A stretch of DNA of 17,500 bases from Trachelipus rathkii (taxonomy: Eukaryota > Arthropoda > Malacostraca > Isopoda > Trachelipodidae): assembly GCA_015478945.1 (NCBI GenBank), contig JABUQX010022812.1, positions 15,001-32,500 of the forward strand. The letters run 5' to 3'. Both the position numbers and the translations under genes were made by a program. The notes below the pieces were generated by a model. It made no database searches. It saw only the letters and a program-made list of their open reading frames with translations, and was not told the origin of the DNA. Shown one piece after another: positions 1 through 7,725 of the stretch. Numbering within the stretch: position 1 is the first letter of the stretch; each line of letters begins with the position of its first letter.

Positions 1-43
1 TTATATATAGTAATATATATATATATATATTATATATTATATA

Positions 44-79
<36 letters not shown>

Positions 80-115
80 TATATGTATATATATTATTAT
101 TATTATTATTAATAT
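1..115. repeat. (TA)n-rich low-complexity array
   Basis: Almost entirely alternating T and A with occasional frame slips, ending in a short ATT-type run. It is non-coding, and length and phase are probably unreliable in the assembly. It borders the LINE remnant to its right. Confidence 0.95.
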
Positions 116-177
116 CTATTACCGTCTCCCACATAACTGCAGGGTGGTGTCAGTTCCAGATCGGAAATGCTTTTGGC

Positions 178-660
178 TTATTTGCTATGTTCCAGGATGC
201 TCAAATTATTTGCAACCCTTGACAGAACTTTCCATGATACTTTCTTCTCATCCAGTGATCTGTTATCGGTTAATCTATTTCCTTCATCCATACTAACCCC
301 ATTTGCTATAAATAGCTCCTTTACTCCATCAACCCACCTCCATTTGGGTTTGCCCCTTCTGCTACTTCCTACCACTTCGGACTTAAAATCTTTCTCAGTC
401 AATCTTTATCATTTATTCTAAACACTTGACCATACTATCTTAGTACTCCTTGGTTTGCTCTTTCCATCAGACATTTGTCATATCGGCACATATCCCTTTT
501 CCTTACATTTCTAATTATATATATTTTCTTTATTCCACAAATATCTCGTAAACCTTTTATTTCTAAAACCTCAACTTTTGTTTCACTTTAGAGTTTAACT
601 GTTGTCTCTGCTAAGCTTTTCCCATTCACCTTTATGATATCCAATCCAGATAGACTTGCA
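178..660 (-). pseudogene. Degraded C-terminal end of a non-LTR retrotransposon ORF2 protein
   Basis: Read on the minus strand, the translation in several frames resembles the conserved tail after the RT domain of many invertebrate LINEs. The pieces in order are a 'VNGKSLAETTVKL' segment (about 600-625), 'LEIKGLRDICGI', an 'RNVRKRDMC' stretch, 'YGQVFRIND' (equivalent to the usual RWFGHVxRM), and 'SEVVGSSRRGKPKWRWVDGVKEL' split over 300-390, which matches the usual G-x-R-RG-P-RW-DGV motif. Stops and frameshifts break the frame, for example near 585 and 450. Only 178-402 is open (74 codons). The remnant lies directly downstream, in the same orientation, of a CR1-like RT remnant. However, that element already has its own C-terminal block, so this is probably a separate insertion. 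The clade is not determined. The motif-level resemblance is established family knowledge; the assignment is inference. Confidence 0.6.
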
Positions 661-671
661 TCATGCCCCCT

Positions 672-2182
672 CTAAGAAATCGTCTTTCTACAGAAAACAT
701 TCCTAACTCCTTTATAGTTCTTACCCTCAAACCCAGAAATCATTCTTGGTGCTCTACGTTGAACTCTCTCTAGCACATCTAAGTCTTTCTTTAAATAAGG
801 GGCCCAAACTTGTGCAGAACACTCTAATACTGGCCTAACATAGCTATTAAACAGTTTACTTATAACTTCCTTGCTCTTGTAAACAACATTGCGATTTATT
901 ATGCCCAGCATCTTATTAGCTTTATTCCTTTGTTTCAACACTCGATTAGCTACTTCTTCAATTACTGGTCTTATGATCACACCTAAATCTTTTTCTTGAT
1001 CCATAGACTCTAGCCAATCACCATTCATATCGTAGTTAAAACTTTTATCTGAGTAACCTAGGTGAAGAACCTTACACTTTTTACTATTAAAATTCATTTG
1101 CCACCTATCTGCCCACCCAAGAAGTTTATCAATATCCATTTTGAATCTTTATACATCCTTCACTATTCCTACAGGGGTAGCCACCTTCTTGGGTCTCATC
1201 TGCAAACTACGAACCCTTACATTAAGTCCCTGGTCTAAAATCATTTATATATACTGAGGAACCAATAGTGGCTCAGCACTGAACCCTGTGGGACACTACT
1301 CTTCACTATTTCCCATGATGACTTATATATATGACTTTGCAAAAGTCTACATATATAATATCAACTGAATCTCCTCGGTCAATGAAGCTAGTAATGTATT
1401 CCATAAATTTTAAAAGGTTTGTCTGACATGACCTACCCTTTCTAAAACCATGCTGGGAGTCATACAATATCTTGTTATCTGTCAAATATTTCTGTATATA
1501 ACCTTTCAGTGACTTTTCAAAAACTTTTGCAACCAGAGATGTTAAGCTAACCTGCCTAAAATTTCCCAAATCTTCCTTACTACCTTTCTTATAAATTGGC
1601 ACAACATCTAAGTCGTCTGGTACCTCACCAAATGTTATAGATCACTTAAAAGTCAAATACAGTGCCTTTGCAACGTTGGTATTACTCTCCTTTAGAATTC
1701 TACCATACATACCATCAGTAGAGATTTAATATCATTTACCTCAAATTCAAATTCTGTAAGTCTATTTATTACCAGAACTATTAGTTTCCAAACTATTATC
1801 CAATCTTCTATCAGTAAACATTGACACAAAATAAGCACTGAAACTGTTGACCAACTCCTTATCTGAACTCACTGAATTTTCACCAATTTTATTTAATTCG
1901 ACCAATTTGTCCTATTCTTCTTACTTTTAAATTTATAAATGCTAAAAAATTTCTTCAAGTCCTTATTATTATTCCTTGCTAAATTATTCTCTGTCTCTCT
2001 TTTTGCCTTTCTTATTGACTGATTTCATTCATTTCTATTTTTCCTATAATTTTCTAAATCATCCTCCCTATTATTACCCTTGAATATATTAAAACATCTA
2101 CGCTTTCATTGATTTTCTCTCTTATCTCTCTATTCCACCAAGCAGGTTTTCTCATCGAAACACTAATGGGTTTATCTTTAAA

Positions 2183-2185
<3 letters not shown>
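672..2185 (-). pseudogene. CR1-like non-LTR retrotransposon, reverse transcriptase remnant
   Basis: Minus-strand remnant of a LINE ORF2 lacking the endonuclease domain. In order: an endonuclease-RT linker with 'KPAWWNREIREK' (about 2110-2150) and 'ENYRKNRNE'/'IRKAKRETENNLA' (about 1970-2060); the RT fingers and palm start 'PIYKKGSKEDLGNFRQVSL' (1530-1600) followed by 'SQHGFRKGRSC' and 'DIIYVDFCKV' (motif A); 'SSVPQGSVL' (motif B, about 1270-1305); 'SFADET' (motif C, 1192-1206); and the thumb with 'CKVLHLG', 'KDLGVII', 'RPVLECSAQVWAPY' and 'LERVQRRAPRMISG' (700-1075). Motif C reads FADE instead of the catalytic FADD. At least three frameshifts or stops separate 672-1139, 1306-1602 and the linker. 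The upstream end is cut by the (TA)n array at 2186. Motif spacing is that of the CR1/L2 group; the exact clade is inferred. Confidence 0.85.

Positions 2186-2280
<95 letters not shown>
2186..2280. repeat. (TA)n microsatellite at the left border of the Penelope-like locus
   Basis: Uninterrupted alternating AT with a single phase slip near 2247. It sits between the truncated CR1-like linker and the outer end of the pLTR of PLE copy 1. The apparent open frames on both strands (repeated I-Y) are artefacts. Confidence 0.97.
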
Positions 2281-2281
<1 letters not shown>

Positions 2282-2492
2282 TTCACAATGAAAGCAACAC
2301 AGGGCTTTAGACAACAACATGGAGAGATCTTTATTGACAAGAATAAACGACGTTTCGGAACTCGACTGATTCCATCATCAGGCTAACAAATAATAAATAA
2401 AAATAGAACTAGTACAAATAAATGAAATAATCTAACGTTATAAAACTAAAAACATTGAAGCAGTTAAATTTAAAATGCGTACATTTGTTTAA
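2281..2492 (-). repeat. 3' pLTR of PLE copy 1
   Basis: This is the reverse complement of 3738-3950 with only scattered differences. Read on the minus strand it runs from AAACAAATGTACGC through the hammerhead core to the terminus GTTGCTTTCATTGTG, and then directly into (TA)n. It follows the 3' UTR of copy 1 (2493-2782), which itself matches the 3' UTR of copy 2 (about 6435-6732) in reverse complement. Confidence 0.92.
2330..2395 (-). ncRNA. Hammerhead ribozyme-like motif in the pLTR of PLE copy 1
   Basis: On the minus strand CTGATGA (2375-2381) is followed by one unpaired T, then GGAA (2370-2373 complement), a short loop, TTCC (2357-2360 complement) and GAAAC (2352-2356). These are the two conserved core strands of a hammerhead separated by a 4-5 bp stem II. 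Type I hammerheads in PLE pLTRs are established knowledge. Stems I and III are weak here: after GAAAC only a 2-bp stem III, or a longer loop ending in GUC, can be drawn. Cleavage activity is therefore uncertain, although the core is intact and identical to the copy at 3847-3876. Confidence 0.7.
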
Positions 2493-2782
2493 ATTAAATC
2501 ACAAAAATGTTACAAAAAACAAAAGTAAATTCACAGAATTAGACACTCAAAAGCAATCATGGCTAGTATTAAAATTATATAACAACATTATCAAAATGAA
2601 TAAGTGGTATTTTTAATTATATGAAGGGTAACTTTTCAAAAAATTTATAATCAATTAGCTATCTTATAAACAGAGAACGAACGCGTGAGGAAACTTACTT
2701 AGTCACAATGAAATGTATTACACTCGAAGAAAATATATAAATAAATACAGGTGAAGGCGGACAGCACTTTCCATCTGGGAGG
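2493..2782 (-). other. 3' untranslated region of PLE copy 1
   Basis: Non-coding sequence between the stop of the GIY-YIG reading frame (2783) and the 3' pLTR. It is alignable by eye, as a reverse complement, with the corresponding part of copy 2 at about 6435-6732. It contains no reading frame of note. Confidence 0.7.
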
Positions 2783-3740
2783 TTAAAGCAGAAGTAGTTT
2801 AAACGGGCCACTATCGTTGTTGAGGGAGGGTTTGATGTCGGCAATATGTAAAGATTCTAAAATATTTAGGTTGGTTGGTGATTTTGTTTGGGTTAATATG
2901 GAAAAATTTGTGTGATTGAAGGAATGGTCGTGCGTGTGAGCGTGGTCACGTATAGCGGAGTGTGAAGGGGAATTGAGGATAAGGTTGGTGCGTGTGGAAA
3001 CACCTCTGTGCTCATCCACTCTTACGTTGAGCTGGCGTAAAGTACTACCAACATAAACGGCATCACAGCCGTTACAATTGAATTTGTAAATAACAGAAGA
3101 GCGGAGTAGCGAGGGTGTTTTTTCTTTATGATTACAAAAAGAAGCAATTGTAAAGGAGGAATTGAAAATTAAATTGATGTTTAATTGTGGGAAACTATTA
3201 TTTAAAACGTGAGCAAGGTCTTTACGTAGTTTAGTGTAAATGTGTTCATAATAAGGTAGAGGAATATACAACTTCAGTTTAGGGGTTAAGAAAGTAATGG
3301 GGGGAGGGTCTAATTCTGCGTTTAAGAGATTGTTGATAAATTTGTTTATGAGAGAGAGAGGGAAGAGGTTTGATACGAAAAAATTTGACAGGAATGTAAA
3401 TTCTTTGTGTAACAAACTATAAGTGGAAGATAGATGAAAGGCTCTGTATAAAAGGGTTTTAATACTATTACATTTGAAAGCAAGGGGGGTATGGCTGAAA
3501 AAGTTTAAGCCAAGTCCTGTAAAGGTCTTTTTCCTAAAAATTGACGTAGAGAAATCTGATGAAGTTTTTCTGATAAATAAATCCAAAAAAGGAAGGGAGT
3601 TCTCCGATTCGTCCTCATGTGTGAAAGTTATGTTTGGTAACTGTGAGTTTACATAGTCAAAAAAATATGGAATTTTGTTTTTATCTGTAAAAAGTAGGAA
3701 CGTATCGTCCATATATCTTTTATAGAAAGTAGGTTTGAAA
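2783..3740 (-). pseudogene. PLE polyprotein fragment: RT motif C, thumb and GIY-YIG endonuclease (5'-truncated)
   Basis: An open minus-strand frame with no stop from about 3740 to 2783. The first in-frame ATG (3712) is the Met of YMDD, so it is not a genuine start; the coding remnant continues upstream as 'FKPTFYKRYMDDTFLLF' before it meets the pLTR at about 3738. Numbering from that Met (309 residues): YMDD at -1 to 3, the catalytic Asp pair of RT motif C; thumb and linker about 30-190; GIY-YIG endonuclease about 205-300. In the endonuclease, VIYK (207-210) stands for the GIY strand, C213 and C216 form the CxxC typical of PLE endonucleases, YVG (220-222) stands for YIG, with conserved Arg/Glu in 'RVDEH' (231-235) and the late Glu in 'NILES' (E286). 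The RT upstream of motif C is missing, so the fragment cannot be autonomous. The frame is undamaged, unlike copy 2, suggesting a recent insertion. Confidence 0.92.
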
Positions 3741-3950
3741 CAAATGTACGCATTTTAAATTTAACTGCTTCAATGTTTTTAGTTTTATAACGTTAGATTA
3801 TTTCATTTATTTGTACTAGTTCTATTTTTATTTATTATTTGTTAGCCTGATGATGGAATCAGTCGAGTTCCGAAACGTCGTTTATTCTTGTCAATAAAGA
3901 TCTCTCCATGTTGTTGTCTAAAGCCCTGGTGTTGCTTTTCATTGTTAAAT
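3738..3950 (+). repeat. 5' pLTR of PLE copy 2
   Basis: A direct repeat of 6733-6945 and an inverted repeat of 2281-2492. It starts at AAACAAATGTACGC, immediately after the truncated RT of copy 1 on the other strand, and ends near GTTGCTTTTCATTG. It carries a complete hammerhead core and the probable ATG of the PLE ORF (3908). Confidence 0.9.
3835..3900 (+). ncRNA. Hammerhead ribozyme-like motif in the 5' pLTR of PLE copy 2
   Basis: CTGATGA (3847-3853), an unpaired T, stem II GGAA/TTCC (3855-3858 with 3868-3871, plus a possible U-G pair), then GAAAC (3872-3876). Candidate cleavage triplets are GTC at 3890-3892, or GTT right after a 2-bp stem III. Stem I pairing next to the core is poor. In known PLEs this ribozyme lies in the pLTR and is thought to process tandem transcripts. 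Core conservation is seen directly; activity is inferred and uncertain. Confidence 0.72.
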
Positions 3951-6434
3951 TAAGATTCCCCACTACTAAGAGTTGGATCAATATAATACGACAGAGATAT
4001 GGCCAAGCCACCACCGGTGCAATCAGACAATTGGAGGGACTAAGTTACAAAAGACAAAAAAATATGGAATTTTGTTTTTATCTGTAAAAACGTATCTGTA
4101 AGGCGTATAATATTATTCCGAAATTCATCAGATTTAAACTATTTACTAAACGTTTTTATAATAGTAATTTGTACCGTGGTTTTCAATTTAAATTGTTGAA
4201 TAAAGAAATAGCTTTTAAGTTTAGAGAATGGAAACAAATAGATGATCGTTACCATGTGTGTTATAGTAATTTACAAAGTGATTTATCGTATATAGATTTT
4301 CTTTTTGTTACTAATAAGTTAGCTACGCTTGTTTCAAGACGGATAGATGTATGCAAATCTAGACATAAAAATAAATTAAGATCGCTCAATTTACATTTTG
4401 ACGGCGTCTTCCCAGATCCTGACAAATACATTTTTAACCTCTCAGATAAATTACTCTCTTCCAATGAAAAGAGGTTACTAGGCCTAGGCTTAAATTTTAA
4501 CCTCCCACGATTTAATATTAACTTCAAATTATTTTGGAGCATTGAGAATTTGCTACATTCTAGAACTCATGACCTTATACATTTTAGATTTTTAAAATGT
4601 TCACCCTAAAAATTAAACAAATCGTCCATTAACCACTTTTTATAACATTCAAACCAAGAAAATTTTTTCATTTTATGATTTCAAGATCTGGGACTTTTGT
4701 TAACCCACTAAAATCTCGTTAAGAGTATACCTCTACATATTTGCGAACCAGCAAAGGTCAAGAATAGTATTTATGAAACAGATCAAGATTTACGTCACCA
4801 GTTAAAAAAACATCCTTACGACACCAGTCAAAATTAACCCTTATCACAAACAAAAACCCCCATTTAATTTTGCTCTCTCTCGCTAGAAGACAAAGAAAAC
4901 CGTTTCTTAGAAAAACTCCTAAGCAATAAAATCAGAAATCTATTTTTAATGAAATATATGCTGATGGTTCAATCCCCCGGCATTTTGGACGCTCCCGAGA
5001 TTACATAAGAATACACGTTACTAATCAGACCCATTTTAACAGCTTTTACGACTCACAATTATAAACTGGCAAAATTCTTAGTCCCTCTACTAACCCCATT
5101 TTCAAATAATGATTTTACAATAAAGAATTCCTACCAATTCAAGAACTGGCTATCCACTATTAATCTTCACAACTATTTCATGACTAGTTTTGACATTGAA
5201 TCACTTTACCACCAATTCCCATAAACATTGCCATTAAACATCCTACTAGAAACATTTTGCCGGGAATACCAGATCAGTAATGGTTTTAATAGAAAGAATT
5301 TTAAAAACATTTGCAACCTTGCAGCCCAAGAGTACATACTATCTTTTTGATAATGTATATATACCAAACTACTTCCCTAGCTATGTGCTCCACCATTAGC
5401 CTCAATTCCTGGCCAATGGCTACTTATTACACCAGAAAAATCTGGCTTGACAAATTGTTCCCCCCTCTTCAAGAACCTACTTGGCTATAAAGTCTATATG
5501 GACGCTTACGTTCCTACTTTTTACAGATAAAACAAAATTCCATATTTTTTGACTATGTAAACTCACAGCTACCCACTATTGCAATTATAGATCAGTACCA
5601 ATTGGAGGGCTCTTCCGGATTGGATTTATTCATCAAAAAAACTTCATCAGATTTCTCTACCTCAATTTTTAGGAAAAAGACCTTTACAGGACTTGGCTTA
5701 AACTTTTTCAGCCATACCCCCCTTGCTTTTAAATGTAATAGTATTAAAACCCTTTTATACAGAGCTTTTCATCTATCTTCCACTTATAGTTTGTTACACA
5801 AAGAATTTACATTCCTGTCAAACTTTTTCGTATCAAACCTCTTCCCTCTCTCTCTCATAAACAAATTTATCAACAATCTCTTAAACGCAGAATTAGACCC
5901 TCCCCCCATTACTTTCTTAACCCCTAAACTGAAGTTGTATATTCCTCTACCTTATTATGAACATATTTACACTAAACTACGTAAGGACCTTGCTCACGTT
6001 TTAAATAATAGTTTCCCACAATTAAACATCAATTTTAAATTTTTCATTCCTCCTTTACCTTGCTTCTTTTGTAATCATAGAAGAAAAGAAAAACACCCTC
6101 GCTACTCGCTCTTCTTCGTATCTTACAAATTCATTGGTAACGGTGTGATGCCGTTTTATGTTGTAGTACTTTCGCCAGCTCACGTAAGAGTGGATGGCAC
6201 AGAGGTGTTTCACCACGCACCAGACTATCCTCCAATTTCCCCTTCACACTCCGCTTACGTGACACGCTCACACGCAACGACCATTCCTTCAATCACACAA
6301 ACTTTTCCATATTAACCCAAACAAAATCACCAACCAACCTAAATATTTTAGAATCTTTACATATTGCCGACATCAAAGTGATCAAACCCTCCCTCAACAA
6401 CGATAGTTGCCCGTTTAAACTACTTCTGCTTTAA
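3908..6434 (+). pseudogene. Near full-length PLE reading frame (RT plus GIY-YIG), multiply frameshifted
   Basis: ATG at 3908, inside the pLTR, opens a frame of 59 codons (stop 4085-4087) that contains 'IRQRYGQATTGAIRQLEGL', a PLE N-terminal pattern. A 36-bp foreign snippet (4056-4091) ends it. Coding resumes as 'KFIRFKLFTKRFYNSNLYRG' at about 4120 and stays open to 4609; 'LSDKLLSSNEKRLLGLGLNF' is the block that precedes the RT in PLEs. RT fingers are recognisable in pieces ('SPGIL', 'YKLAKFLVPLLTPF', about 4970-5105). Motif A is 'MTSFDIESLY' with Asp at 5192-5194. The motif B region is scrambled (5380-5470). Motif C reads YMDA (5495-5506) and is followed by a frameshift. 5620-6050 is open and nearly identical to copy 1. 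The GIY-YIG part (6060-6430) has many 1-2 base indels, so the CxxC and YVG motifs do not read through. Non-functional as given. Confidence 0.88.
4056..4091 (-). repeat. Short inverted snippet of the PLE RT motif C region inside the N-terminal coding part
   Basis: On the plus strand this stretch (AAAAAAATATGGAATTTTG, then TTTTTATCTGTAAAAA) is the same as 3658-3692, which is antisense coding sequence just downstream of YMDD in copy 1. Here it sits in the middle of the N-terminal coding region of copy 2 and introduces the stop at 4085. It looks like template switching, or a mis-assembly between the two opposite copies. Confidence 0.75.
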
Positions 6435-6732
6435 CCTCCCAGATGGAAAGTGCTGTCCGCCTTCACCTGTTTTTATGTTTTTTCGAGTGTAATACATTTC
6501 ACTGTGACTAAGTAAGTTTCCTCACGTGTTCGTTCTCTCTTTATAAGATAGCTAATTAATTATAAGAAATTTTTGAAAAGTTACCCTTCATATACATATA
6601 ATTAAAAATACCACTTATTCATTTTATAATGCTGTTATATATTTAATACTTACGCCTGACTTTTGCCTTGCAGGTCTACTTCTGTGAATTTACCTTTTGT
6701 TTTTTCTGTAACATTTTTGTGATTTAATTTAA
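6435..6732 (+). other. 3' untranslated region of PLE copy 2
   Basis: Follows the coding remnant and precedes the 3' pLTR. It mirrors 2493-2782 of copy 1, with shared blocks such as AAGTGCTGTCCGCCTTCACC (about 6448-6467) and CGAGTGTAATACATTTCA (6485-6502). No open frame is supported. Confidence 0.7.
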
Positions 6733-6945
6733 ACAAATGTACGCATTTTAAATTTAACTGCTTCAATGTTTTTAGTATTTATAACGTGTAGAGTTTATTC
6801 ATTTTTGTACTAAGTTCTATTTTTATTTTTATTTCGTTAGCACCGATTGATGGAATCAGTCGTAGTTCCGAAACTCGATTTATTCTTGTCAATAAGATCT
6901 CTCATGTTGTTGTCTAAAGTCCCTGGTGTTGCTTTTCATGTTAAT
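6733..6945 (+). repeat. 3' pLTR of PLE copy 2, with a damaged hammerhead core
   Basis: A direct repeat of 3738-3950. The core strand corresponding to CTGATGA reads ACCGATTGATGG here (6842-6853), with two small indels. The stem II region also has an extra base before GTTCC, and GAAAC is followed by TCG rather than GTCG. The ribozyme core is thus broken in this copy. The repeat ends in (TA)n at about 6946. Confidence 0.88.
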
Positions 6946-7293
6946 ATTATATATATTATATATATATATATATATATAATATATATCTCATACTTATATA
7001 TATATATTAATATTATATATATATATATATATAATATAATATAATATAATAGTATATAAGAGCCTCTATAACATCTTCTAAGCTCCCCCTTAGCTTTGAA
7101 AGCTGCGACGCCCATAATATATATAAATATATTATATAATATGTATACTATATACCTATATATATATATATTAATATATACTATATATATATATATATAT
7201 TATAATATATATATACATACATATAATATATATATATTATCATATATTATATATATATATTACTTATTAATAATAATTATATTATTATAAATA

Positions 7294-7324
<31 letters not shown>

Positions 7325-7506
7325 TAACTATATATAATATATATATCATAATATATATAATATATAATAATATAAATATTATATTATATAGTATTATTAT
7401 ATAATATAATATATATATATACAATATTTAAGATAGATATACAATATAAATAATATTCATAATATATAATATATAGATATATATATAATATTAATAATAA
7501 TATATT

Positions 7507-7558
<52 letters not shown>

Positions 7559-7560
7559 TT
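6946..7560. repeat. (TA)n-rich region with a short unique insert
   Basis: Mostly TA dinucleotide and A/T-only sequence. About 60 bp of ordinary sequence (7051-7112, including AGCTCCCCCTTAGC) interrupts it and is not recognised. Open frames here (long I/Y runs) are artefacts of the dinucleotide. Confidence 0.95.
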
Positions 7561-7725
7561 CTGTGTAAAACTTAACTTGATATTAAATTGATTTTTAATT
7601 TCTTCTAAAAATGTCATTTTAAAATTTATTGTATAGTTGATTAACTATATATTGCAATTTTTAATCTTTTCATATAACCACAGCAACATTCTATTAAAAA
7701 AATTAAAATTAATTTTTTTTAACAG
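7561..7725. other. AT-rich unique spacer, nothing recognised
   Basis: Ordinary AT-rich sequence between the (TA)n block and the long inverted repeat. No counterpart of it is visible beyond the right arm, so it is outside the inverted element. Confidence 0.6.

Larger units (their letters stand above)
2281..6945. mobile_element. Head-to-head pair of Penelope-like retroelements (PLE)
   Basis: Two copies of one PLE family lie in opposite orientation with their 5' ends touching at about 3738. Copy 1 (2281-3740, minus strand) consists of a C-terminal RT piece, the GIY-YIG endonuclease, a 3' UTR and a 3' pLTR. Copy 2 (3738-6945, plus strand) has a 5' pLTR, the PLE N-terminal region, RT, GIY-YIG, 3' UTR and 3' pLTR. 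The 210-bp pLTR therefore occurs three times: 2281-2492 (minus), 3738-3950 (plus) and 6733-6945 (plus). PLEs are known for direct pLTRs together with an upstream inverted, 5'-truncated partial copy, and this locus has that form. Both outer ends abut (TA)n, so a target site duplication cannot be recognised. RT plus GIY-YIG EN plus a hammerhead core in the pLTR makes the family assignment firm; the subclade (Penelope, Neptune, Poseidon or Nematis type) is not resolved. Confidence 0.93.

Noticed and set aside
2109..2340. Open frames on both strands made of repeated Ile-Tyr
   Set aside because: Direct translation of (TA)n; no coding signal.
3474..3656. Plus-strand 60-codon frame inside PLE copy 1
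   Set aside because: Antisense shadow of the clearly conserved minus-strand PLE frame.
4261..4542. Minus-strand 93-codon frame in PLE copy 2
   Set aside because: Shadow of the plus-strand PLE N-terminal coding region.
6847..7617. Several 60-77 codon frames in the AT-rich block
   Set aside because: Dinucleotide artefacts; residues are almost only I, Y, N and L.
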